Source of the DNA: DASRHY01 sp046765875
Lineage (GTDB): Bacteria; Actinomycetota; Actinomycetes; Propionibacteriales; Kribbellaceae
Length of the DNA stretch: 36,981 nt
NCBI GenBank assembly: GCA_046765875.1
Contig: JBKPSJ010000175.1
Location: 1-36,981 of the forward strand
Direction of reading: 5' to 3'
Part shown: piece after piece, positions 15,206 to 22,273 of the stretch
How the letters are laid out: each line of letters starts with the position of its first letter
Numbering within the stretch: the stretch's first letter is position 1
Notes under the pieces: model-generated
The model's database searches: none
What the model saw: only the letters and a program-made list of their open reading frames with translations
Told to the model about the DNA's origin: nothing
Translations under genes and position numbers: made by a program

Positions 15206-16039
15206 TCAGCCCTTGACGGCACCTGCGGTCAGACCGGCTACGATCCGGCGCTGGAAGACCAGCACCAGGATGACGACGGGGATGGTGACGACCACCGACG
15301 CCGCCATGATTGCGGTCACCGGGGACTGGAACTGCGAAGCGCCGGTGAAGAACGACAGTGCTGCGGGTACGGTCCGGGCCTTGTCGGTCGACGTGAGCGA
15401 GATCGCCAGCAGGAACTCGTTCCAGCAGAAGAAGAAGGTGAGGATGGTCGTCGTGAACACACCGGGTGCGGCCAGCGGGACGATCACCTTCCGGAACGCC
15501 TGCCAGGCGGTTGCGCCGTCGACCTGGGCGGCCTGCTCCATCTCCCAGGGGATCTGCCGGAAGAACGCTGACATCGTCCAGATGGACAGTGGGAGCGCAA
15601 AGGTGAGATACGGGATGATGAGGCCGATCCAGGTGTCGTAGATGCCGAGGTTGCGCCACATGTTGAACAGCGGGCCGACGAGCGCCGCCTGCGGGAACAT
15701 CGCGATCGCCAACGCCATCGACAACAGGAACTTCTTACCCGGGAACTCCAGGCGCGCGATCGCGTAGGCGGCGAACATGGCGACGATGACCGACAGCACC
15801 GTTGCGATCAGCGCGATGCCGATGGAGTTGCGCAGCGCGCTGGTGAACAGGCTGTCGCTGAACACGGTGTCGTAGTTCGTCCACACCCACTTCTGCGGAA
15901 AGAACGTCGGCGTCGCACTGCGGAACGTGGCCGGGTCCTTGAACGACAACGACACCATCCACAACATCGGGAACAGTGCCCAGACCAGGATGAGGAGACC
16001 CCAGCCGGTCCACCAGTTGCTTCTCCTGCCGCCCATCAC
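15206..16039 (-). CDS. sugB: Sugar ABC transporter permease, SugB/MalG-like
   Basis: 277 residues; the start is GTG 16039, overlapping the sugA stop (GTGA), or the adjacent ATG 16036. Six membrane helices can be traced. The cytoplasmic EAA loop that docks on the ATPase reads EQAAQVDGATAWQAFRKVIVPLAAPG, the form seen in MalG-type permeases. The protein ends shortly after the last helix. It pairs with the larger permease upstream to form the membrane channel for a sugar delivered by LpqY. The order lpqY, sugA, sugB, sugC matches the mycobacterial trehalose recycling transporter. Confidence 0.92.
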   Translation of the reverse strand: MMGGRRSNWWTGWGLLILVWALFPMLWMVSLSFKDPATFRSATPTFFPQKWVWTNYDTVFSDSLFTSALRNSIGIALIATVLSVIVAMFAAYAIARLEFPGKKFLLSMALAIAMFPQAALVGPLFNMWRNLGIYDTWIGLIIPYLTFALPLSIWTMSAFFRQIPWEMEQAAQVDGATAWQAFRKVIVPLAAPGVFTTTILTFFFCWNEFLLAISLTSTDKARTVPAALSFFTGASQFQSPVTAIMAASVVVTIPVVILVLVFQRRIVAGLTAGAVKG

Positions 16040-16995
16040 TTATCACCCCTGACCTGCGAGAGGTCGGTCCTGAAGCCCTTGACGAAGATGAACGCGATGA
16101 TCACCACAGTCAAGAACAGCAGCACCGAGATCGCCGATCCGACGCCGAGGTTCAGCAGCGTGACGTTCTGCCGGTAGGCAAGGAAGGACAGCGTCTCGGT
16201 CTTGTTCGCGCCGGCCGTCATGATGAACGGGTTGTCGAAGATGCGCCAGGCGTCCAGGGTACGGAACAGCAGCGCGACCATGATAGCCGCCTTCATGTTC
16301 GGCAGCGTCACCTTCCAGAGCCGCTGCCACGCGGTGGCGCCGTCGACCGACGCCGCCTCCTGCAGGTCCCACGGCACCTGGACCAGGCCGGCCAGCAGCA
16401 GCAGCGAGAGGAACGGCGTTGTCTTCCAGATCTCGGAGAAAGTGATGACGAACAACGAGGACCAGCGTTGGCCGAACCAGTTGTAGTCGCCGAGGCCGAA
16501 CCACTGGTTGATGAACCCCGAGTCCAGCTGGAACGCATACCGCCAGATGTAGGCCGAGACCACCGTGATGATCCCGTACGGGAGCAGGATCCCGGTGCGC
16601 ACCAGCGAGCGGCCACGGATGATCCGGTACATCACGAACGCGAACGCGAATCCGAGGACGAGTTCGACCGCGACGCTGACCGCGGTGATGATGAACGTGG
16701 TCACGAAGTCGGTCCACCAGACCGGATCAGTCAGCACGGTCCCGTAATTCGACAGGCCCACGAAGGAGCGTCCCTCCGGGTCGGTCAGCCGGTAGTTGTA
16801 CAGCGACAGGACGACCGCGTACACCAGCGGGTAGGCGGTCACCAGTACCATCACAACGAAGGCGGGCGCGGACAGCAGTAGGCCGAGCCGTCGTTCGTGC
16901 CGGGTGCGGTCCGACATCGGCACTGGAACCGGTGCAGCATCCGACGGTGTCGTCGTCGGCAGCGTCGCGGTGCCGGGTTGCTCGTTGACGGCCAT
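16036..16995 (-). CDS. sugA: Sugar ABC transporter permease, SugA/MalF-like
   Basis: 319 residues from ATG 16995, five bases after AGGGAGGGA-type ribosome sequence. A Pro/Thr-rich cytoplasmic tail of about 30 residues precedes the first of six membrane helices (LLLSAPAFVVMVLVTAYPLVYAV by position 35-57). The EAA loop reads QEAASVDGATAWQRLWKVTLPNM. This is the first permease of a carbohydrate importer of the CUT1 class. It follows lpqY by 30 bases and overlaps sugB, so all four genes are one operon. Confidence 0.92.
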   Translation of the reverse strand: MAVNEQPGTATLPTTTPSDAAPVPVPMSDRTRHERRLGLLLSAPAFVVMVLVTAYPLVYAVVLSLYNYRLTDPEGRSFVGLSNYGTVLTDPVWWTDFVTTFIITAVSVAVELVLGFAFAFVMYRIIRGRSLVRTGILLPYGIITVVSAYIWRYAFQLDSGFINQWFGLGDYNWFGQRWSSLFVITFSEIWKTTPFLSLLLLAGLVQVPWDLQEAASVDGATAWQRLWKVTLPNMKAAIMVALLFRTLDAWRIFDNPFIMTAGANKTETLSFLAYRQNVTLLNLGVGSAISVLLFLTVVIIAFIFVKGFRTDLSQVRGDK

Positions 16996-17025
16996 CGGTC
17001 CCTCCCTGGGACGCTTCGGGTCAGC

Positions 17026-18348
17026 TCACAGGAGCCGCTGACCGTGCAGAACCTCGGTCATGAAGGTCGCGGTCTTCTCGGGGGTCTGGGGGGCGGTGAC
17101 GTCGGTGGACGGATGCCAGTTGATCTGTACCGACGTCGACACGTCGTTGTAGTACGGCGTGATGGGCCGCGGCCCGGCATCGTTGATCGACTCGCGGATC
17201 AGCGATGCCATCGGATACGCCTGGCGAACCTTGGGATCGTCGTACGCCGCACCCTTTGCCGCCGGGTTTCCTGCGTCGAGCATGTAGTCGATGTTGTTCT
17301 GAAGTGATGTCACGCACTTGACCAGGGCAAGCGCCTGATCGGGGTATTTGGTGTAGGCGCCGATTGCGAGATTGATACCGCCCAGCGGCGGCTTGCTCGG
17401 CTTGCCTGCCATGACCGCCGGGTAGCGAGCCCAGCCGATATCGCCGACCACGGCCTGCTGGGCGGCACCAGCCTTCACGTCGGCTTGCGCGGCGCTGTAC
17501 ACGTACGGCCAGTTGACCATGAACATCCCGCGGTCGCTCTGGAACGCCGAGCGGGCCTCTTCCTCGGTCGCGTTGGACATCGCGGGCGGTGCGGCCTTGG
17601 ACCGCGCCAGCTCACCGACCACGTCAGCGGCCGCGTCGCCGGCCGGAGAGTTGATCGCCGGCGTCGCGTTCTTGCCGGCCTCGACGTTGGTGATGATCTC
17701 GCCCCCGGCCGAGACGACCAGGGCGTTGATCCAGACCATGTAGCCCTCGTACCGGTTGGCCTGGACGGCGATCACCTTGTTCTGGCTCTCCGCCGCCTTG
17801 ATCATCTGATCCCAGGTGAAGTCCGGCGAGGCCGGGTTGACTCCTGCCGCGGCCACGGCGGCCTTCCGGTACCACAGCAATTGGGTGTTGGCCCAGAACG
17901 GCGCCGCGACGAGCTTGCCGCCCCAGTACGCCGTCTTCAGCGGGCCGGCGAGTACGCCGCTGGTGAAGGTTGCCTCGTCCTGCTTGGAGAACTCATGCAG
18001 GAAGCCGGCGTTGGCGAACTCGGCCACGAAGGGCGGATCCAGGCTCATCACGTCGATGGAGCTGTCCTTCGCCGCCAGGCGCCGCACCAACTGCTCGCGC
18101 TGTTGCGATGCGTCGTTGGGCAGCGTCTGGATATCCACTTTGTACGGGCCACCGTCCGGGGCGCATTTCTTCGCGAGGCGCGACTGCCCGCCGTTGTCGG
18201 GATTGATGTACCAGTTGAGGGTGGGCGTGCTGCTCTCCTCGCCGCACGCGGCGAGCAGCGGCAGAGCCAATGCGGCAGCCGCAAGATACGTGAGGCCGCC
18301 CCGGAGCCTCCTCGAGGCTGCGGCACGAATCACCCGCCGACCACTCAT
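17026..18348 (-). CDS. lpqY: LpqY-like trehalose-type substrate-binding lipoprotein
   Basis: 440 residues from ATG 18348, eight bases after GAGGGGG. The signal sequence ends in the lipobox LLAAC (Cys 35), so the mature protein is lipid-anchored outside the membrane. The body aligns by eye with mycobacterial LpqY along its length: QREQLVRRLAAKDSSIDVMSLD, NTQLLWYRKA, VIAVQANRYEGYMVWINALVVSAGG, FMVNWPYVYSA, GWARYPAVMAGKPSKPPLGGINLA and AYPMASLIRESINDAGPRP. LpqY binds trehalose for SugABC import. In mycobacteria this recycles trehalose released from mycolate transfer; an actinomycete without mycolates would rather use it for scavenging. Specificity for trehalose over maltose-type sugars is a strong guess from similarity and gene order. 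A palindrome about 80 bases upstream may be its operator. Confidence 0.9.
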   Translation of the reverse strand: MSGRRVIRAAASRRLRGGLTYLAAAALALPLLAACGEESSTPTLNWYINPDNGGQSRLAKKCAPDGGPYKVDIQTLPNDASQQREQLVRRLAAKDSSIDVMSLDPPFVAEFANAGFLHEFSKQDEATFTSGVLAGPLKTAYWGGKLVAAPFWANTQLLWYRKAAVAAAGVNPASPDFTWDQMIKAAESQNKVIAVQANRYEGYMVWINALVVSAGGEIITNVEAGKNATPAINSPAGDAAADVVGELARSKAAPPAMSNATEEEARSAFQSDRGMFMVNWPYVYSAAQADVKAGAAQQAVVGDIGWARYPAVMAGKPSKPPLGGINLAIGAYTKYPDQALALVKCVTSLQNNIDYMLDAGNPAAKGAAYDDPKVRQAYPMASLIRESINDAGPRPITPYYNDVSTSVQINWHPSTDVTAPQTPEKTATFMTEVLHGQRLL

Positions 18349-18425
18349 GACAATCGCCCCCTCGAGCCGCCATGTGGTCCCTTCTCATAATCCACCCGGC
18401 CCCAGAGGTCCGCCAGACCCATCAC

Positions 18426-18437
18426 GCATCGCGATGC
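18426..18437. promoter_or_regulatory. 12-bp palindrome upstream of lpqY
   Basis: GCATCGCGATGC is a perfect palindrome with a central CG, in the 116-base gap between the phosphoketolase stop and lpqY. Size, symmetry and place suit a LacI-type sugar repressor operator. No repressor gene is adjacent in this window. Confidence 0.45.
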
Positions 18438-18464
18438 ACGAATTACAGAACGCGCGAGCCCCCG

Positions 18465-20885
18465 TCAGCCCCTGTCGGCCCAGTCGCCGAGCACCCAGTC
18501 GCGGACCTCCGGCATGTCCTCCAGGTGCTCCACGACGTACGCCTCGTGGGCCTCGAGCCGCTCCTGGCACCACGCCTTGAGCTCGCCGGCGCCGGCCGGG
18601 GTGCGGCGGGCGTTGTTGATGGCGTCCATCACCAGGTGGTAGCGGGAGGCGCGGTTGCGGACCACCATGTCGAACGGCGTCGTGGTCGTGCCCTCCTCGA
18701 CGAAGCCCCGGACCCGGAACCTGTCCGCGTCGGGACGGCCGTGCACCAGCTGATGGATGGCGCCCGGGTAGCCGTGGAAGGCGAACACGACGTCGACATG
18801 GTCGGTGAACAGCTCGTTGAACAGGGTTTCGTCCATGCCGTGGGGGTGGTCCTTGGGCCTCGGAAGGCACATCAGGTCGACCACGTTCACGACCCGGGTC
18901 CGCAGGCCCGGGAGACGTTCCCTGAGGATGCGGGCGGCGGCCACGGTCTCCATGGTCACCACGTCACCGGCACAGGCCATCACGATGTCCGGGTCCCCGG
19001 TGTTGTCGTCGGAACCGGCCCAGGGCCAGATGCTGGCGCCGCGGGTGCAGTGCTCGATCGCCTGGTCGATGGACAGCCACTGCAGCTGCGGCTGCTTGTC
19101 GATGACGACGACGTTGACGTACGACCGAGACCGCAGGCAGTGGTCGGCGACGGACAGCAGGCAGTTGGCGTCCGGCGGCAGGTAGACCCGGCCGACGTTG
19201 CCGCGCTGGGTGATCACGTTCTGGATCAGGCCCGGGCCCTGGTGGCTGAAGCCGTTGTGGTCGTTACGCCAGGCGGTCGACGTGAGCAGGATGTTCAGGC
19301 TGGGGATCTTCGCCCGCCAGTCCAGGTGGTCGGCTTCCTGCAGCCACTTGCTGTGCTGAATGGTCTGTGAGGCACTGACCATGGCGAACGCCTCGTAGGT
19401 GGCGAACCAGCCGTGCCGGCCTGTCAGCGTGTAACCCTCCAGCCATCCGTGACAGTTGTGCTCGGACAGTACCTCCATCACCCGCCCGTCCCGCGACAGC
19501 GCGACGTCGTCGCCGGTTACCCGCTCGGCGAACGCGCGGTCCGAGACGTCGAACACCGCGCCCAGGCGGTTGCTGTTGGTCTCGTCGGGACAGAACAGCC
19601 GGAACCGGTCCGGGTTGCGGCTGTAGATGTCGCGCATCAACTCACCGAGCTTGCGGGTCGACTCCGCCCGGCCGCCGCCGGGTACGGCGACATCGATCCC
19701 GTAGTCGCGGAAGTCGGGCAGGTCCAGGTCCCGCGCGAGAAGGCCGCCGTTCGCGTGCGGTGTGGCGCTCATCCGCAGATCACCGGAGGGATTGGCCCGG
19801 CGTACCACCTCGAGGGGCGTCCCCGACTCGTCGAACAGTTCCTCGGGCCGGTAGGACCGCAGCCACGACTCCAGCAGCCGAAGATGCTCCTCGTTGCCTC
19901 TCACACCGGACAACGGCACCTGATGGGCGCGCCAGGTGCCCAGCACCTGTACCCCGTCGACCACGTCGGGGCCGGTCCAGCCCTTCGGGGTCCGGAGCAC
20001 GATGAGCGGCCAGCGCGGACGTGTCCCATCCCAGTCTCCGCCGCGGGCGGCGGCCTGGATCCCCCGGATCGCCGCCCACGCCCGGGCCAGGGCCTCGGCG
20101 AACCGGATGTGCATTCCCGGCAGGTCGTCGCCGGCCACCTCGATGACGTCGTATCCGTGGCCCTCCAGCAGGGACCGCACCTCGGCGGGATCCTTGCGGG
20201 CGAGCACCGTCGGGCCGGCGATCTTGGCGCCGTTCAGATGCAGGATCGGCAGTACGGCGCCGTCCCGGGCCGGGTTGAGGAACGAGATCCCCTTCCACGA
20301 CCCCTCGAGCGGGCCGGTCTCGGCCTCGCCGTCACCGACCACCGCCAGCGCGATCAGGTCAGGGTTGTCCATCACCGCACCGAATGCATGAACGAGGACG
20401 TAGCCCAGCTCACCACCCTCGTGGATCGACCCCGGCGTCGGCACCGAGACATGGCTCGGGATCCCACCGGGTGCGGAGAACTGCCGGAACAGCAAACGCA
20501 TGCCCTCCGCGTCCTGGGTCACCCGCGGGTAGATCTCGGTGTACGTGCCCTCGAGATAGCCCGCAGCGACCAGCGCCGGGCCCCCGTGACCCGGCCCGGC
20601 CAGGTACACCATCTGCTGCCCGGTGTGCTGGATCAGTCGCGACGCGTGTACGTAGATGAACGACAGGCCCGGGCTGGTGCCCCAATGTCCCAGCAGCCGC
20701 GGCTTGATGTGCTCCGACGCCAGCGGCTCGGTCAGCAGTGGGTTGGCCATCAGGTAGATCTGCCCGACGGTCAGGTAGTTGTTGGCCCGCCACCAGGCAT
20801 CCATGGCGGCGACTTCGTCCGCGGTGGGACCGGCCAGCCTTGCCACCAGATCATCGGAGGTCTGAGCCGGATCGGTGATGGCCAC
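18465..20885 (-). CDS. xfp: Xylulose-5-phosphate/fructose-6-phosphate phosphoketolase
   Basis: 806 residues from GTG 20885, seven bases after GAGGAGAG; the frame is open for 18 codons upstream without a better start. It is the usual length of a phosphoketolase. Landmarks in order: WRANNYLTVGQIYLMANPLL (N-terminal family signature), HIKPRLLGHWGTSPGLSF, GPGHGGPALVAAGYLEG, the thiamine diphosphate motif GDGEAETGPLEGSWK with ILHLNGAKI, then FCPDETNSNRLGAVFDV, EGYTLTGRHGWFATYEAF and HQGPGLIQNVI. The enzyme splits xylulose-5-P or fructose-6-P with phosphate to acetyl-phosphate plus glyceraldehyde-3-P or erythrose-4-P, bypassing part of glycolysis. No acetate kinase or phosphotransacetylase gene is adjacent. 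It follows the DUF1269-like gene by 31 bases and precedes lpqY by 116, so it links to sugar import only loosely. Confidence 0.97.
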   Translation of the reverse strand: MAITDPAQTSDDLVARLAGPTADEVAAMDAWWRANNYLTVGQIYLMANPLLTEPLASEHIKPRLLGHWGTSPGLSFIYVHASRLIQHTGQQMVYLAGPGHGGPALVAAGYLEGTYTEIYPRVTQDAEGMRLLFRQFSAPGGIPSHVSVPTPGSIHEGGELGYVLVHAFGAVMDNPDLIALAVVGDGEAETGPLEGSWKGISFLNPARDGAVLPILHLNGAKIAGPTVLARKDPAEVRSLLEGHGYDVIEVAGDDLPGMHIRFAEALARAWAAIRGIQAAARGGDWDGTRPRWPLIVLRTPKGWTGPDVVDGVQVLGTWRAHQVPLSGVRGNEEHLRLLESWLRSYRPEELFDESGTPLEVVRRANPSGDLRMSATPHANGGLLARDLDLPDFRDYGIDVAVPGGGRAESTRKLGELMRDIYSRNPDRFRLFCPDETNSNRLGAVFDVSDRAFAERVTGDDVALSRDGRVMEVLSEHNCHGWLEGYTLTGRHGWFATYEAFAMVSASQTIQHSKWLQEADHLDWRAKIPSLNILLTSTAWRNDHNGFSHQGPGLIQNVITQRGNVGRVYLPPDANCLLSVADHCLRSRSYVNVVVIDKQPQLQWLSIDQAIEHCTRGASIWPWAGSDDNTGDPDIVMACAGDVVTMETVAAARILRERLPGLRTRVVNVVDLMCLPRPKDHPHGMDETLFNELFTDHVDVVFAFHGYPGAIHQLVHGRPDADRFRVRGFVEEGTTTTPFDMVVRNRASRYHLVMDAINNARRTPAGAGELKAWCQERLEAHEAYVVEHLEDMPEVRDWVLGDWADRG

Positions 20886-20916
20886 TGGTTCTCTCCTCAG
20901 GATTCTCCGGGGCTCG

Positions 20917-21468
20917 TTACTCGCCGGCGGGCGCCTCACTGGGGGCGGCGGTCTGCGCGTCCCGCTCGATGTCGGCCGGGTCTGCCTTGAGCTCCTTGGC
21001 CTTCATCTTTTCTGCCCGTTCCATCGCCTTCTCGATCTTCGAGCCCATCTCCAGGACGCCGACCACGATAAGCCCCGCCTCGCCCTCGTCGAGCGACTCG
21101 CCGAGTTCCTTGAGATCATCCCGGCTCATCCCGGCGACCGCATGCCCGGCCAGCGCGCCCAGTAGCGAGCCGCCGACCGTCGTCGCCGCCAGCAGCCCGC
21201 TCCCGATCGCGGCGAACGGGAACAGCGCGACCACCAGGCCCGTGGCCAGCCCGACTCCACCGCCGAGGACTCCGCCGGCGCGAGTAGGCGTCTCATGCTT
21301 CTTGACGATCTTGACCTTGCCGTCGTCGCGGCGCTCGATCACCGCCGCGTCATAGGCGTCGAGCAGGTGGGCCTCGGAGTGCAGGTCCTTCACCCGCTTG
21401 TAGTCAGCCTCGGCGGCGTACACGTCGGGATACACCCCGACGTACACCATGAAAGTGTCGACAGCCAT
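20917..21468 (-). CDS. DUF1269-like membrane protein
   Basis: 182 residues from ATG 21468, with GAGGAGG eight bases upstream. The N-terminal 60 residues are a soluble alpha/beta region (MVYVGVYPDVYAAEADYKRVKDL, then DAYDAAVIERRDDGKVKIVKKHE). A Gly/Ala-rich hydrophobic stretch from about 67 to 112 probably makes one hairpin of membrane helices. Next come RDDLKELGESLDEGEAGLIVVG and an acidic-basic helical tail rich in Lys, Glu and Ala. This layout matches the DUF1269/TM1-type family, often near stress genes. Its function is unknown. It lies directly upstream of the phosphoketolase gene on the same strand and is probably cotranscribed. Confidence 0.83.
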   Translation of the reverse strand: MAVDTFMVYVGVYPDVYAAEADYKRVKDLHSEAHLLDAYDAAVIERRDDGKVKIVKKHETPTRAGGVLGGGVGLATGLVVALFPFAAIGSGLLAATTVGGSLLGALAGHAVAGMSRDDLKELGESLDEGEAGLIVVGVLEMGSKIEKAMERAEKMKAKELKADPADIERDAQTAAPSEAPAGE

Positions 21469-21662
21469 ACCGAATCCTCCTCGTACGCGGACAACCTGAT
21501 CAGCCCCCACTCTTGTCACCCGGCCAACACCGAACCTCACCCTCACCGGATGAGCATGGTCACCCGACCCGAGCGCTCCCCCCGCGGCCTCTTGTGACTG
21601 AATTCACGAGCGGCCGGACCGTGTTCCGGGAGGATGCCGCTCGGTCCTCTAGTTGAATAGGA

Positions 21663-21708
21663 GTGGAGCCTCGATCGCCCGGCGGGTCGTGCGGAACGGA
21701 GGCTCCAC
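21663..21708 (+). repeat. Inverted repeat in the leader of the 52-aa gene
   Basis: GTGGAGCCTC (21663-21672) and GAGGCTCCAC (21699-21708) are perfect 10-bp inverted copies around a 26-base loop. They end 42 bases before the ATG at 21751. The position suits a structured 5' leader, attenuator or operator. Confidence 0.6.
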
Positions 21709-21750
21709 ACCGAAAATCCGGCCGTACTTACTACCGATCGAGAGAGAACG

Positions 21751-21909
21751 ATGAACGTCGCCGAAACCCCCGCCACCCAGATCCGCGAGCTGGAGCAGTC
21801 GTACGCCGAGCGCGTGAACATGGCCGTCGCGGAGGACCGCTACGATCTGGTCGACCGTCTGGTCGCCGACTTCGATGCGGAGCTCGAGAGCGTTCAGCAC
21901 GCTGCCTGA
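21751..21909 (+). CDS. 52-residue acidic helical protein, unknown function
   Basis: The frame from ATG 21751 to TGA 21909 encodes 52 residues; GAGAGA lies a few bases upstream. The protein is acidic and helical, with a heptad-like pattern (ATQIRELEQSYAERVN, then EDRYDLVDRLVADFDAELES). It has no signal peptide and no cysteine. Third-position GC is high throughout. A perfect hairpin begins 14 bases after the stop, and a 10-bp inverted repeat sits in its leader, so the unit looks like a free-standing gene. I do not recognise the family. Confidence 0.72.
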   Translation: MNVAETPATQIRELEQSYAERVNMAVAEDRYDLVDRLVADFDAELESVQHAA

Positions 21910-21922
21910 GGTCCGACCGGGC

Positions 21923-21965
21923 CTCCTGGTCGAGACCGTTACTCCTGCGAGCCCTCGACCAGGAG
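21923..21965 (+). terminator. Hairpin terminator between convergent genes
   Basis: CTCCTGGTCGAG (21923-21934) pairs perfectly with CTCGACCAGGAG (21954-21965) around a 19-base loop, 14 bases past the stop of the 52-aa gene. The right arm lies in the 3' end of the convergent ABM gene, so its last codons double as terminator stem. Confidence 0.75.
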
Positions 21966-22224
21966 CGTCCCGCCGGCAGCCAGCGGCTCGAGCACCGCGT
22001 ACGCCGCGCCCCAGCGGTTGACAAAGGCTTGCCACGCCGCTTCGTTGCTCCATACATCGACCGTGACGAAGCGCGCCTGCGCCTCGGCGCTGCGGTACAA
22101 CTCGGTCCGGACAAATCCTTCGGCTCGGGCGAACAGCCTCGCCCAGTCACCGGCCGAGCCGTAGGCCTTGATGAACTTCCATCGAGTCGGCGGGTACGTC
22201 GTACGCCCAAACGCGGCAGAACAC
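21939..22224 (-). pseudogene. Antibiotic biosynthesis monooxygenase (ABM)-domain protein, frameshifted
   Basis: The main frame holds most of an ABM-like alpha/beta-barrel protein: KFIKAYGSAGDWARLF, EGFVRTELYRSAEAQARFVTVDVW, EAAWQAFVNRWGAAYAVLE and a GTLLVEGSQE ending. Its natural N-terminus lies in another frame: from GTG 22224 the reading FCRVWAYDVPADSM is what this family needs as its first beta strand. It joins the main frame if one base near 22179-22180 is skipped. So there is one extra base, by mutation or sequencing error. Read without repair, the main frame can start at GTG 22277, overlapping the copper ATPase stop, but then it has an unrelated head. The family includes small haem-degrading and quinol monooxygenases and stress proteins; no activity can be assigned. 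Confidence 0.75.
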
Positions 22225-22273
22225 ACCGGGCAGCCTGCCACAGTGCGGGATCGTTGCCTCCAACAACCGGTGA

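Noticed and set aside
19413..20990. Plus-strand open frame of 525 codons
   Set aside because: Antisense to the phosphoketolase gene; mirrored codon bias explains it.
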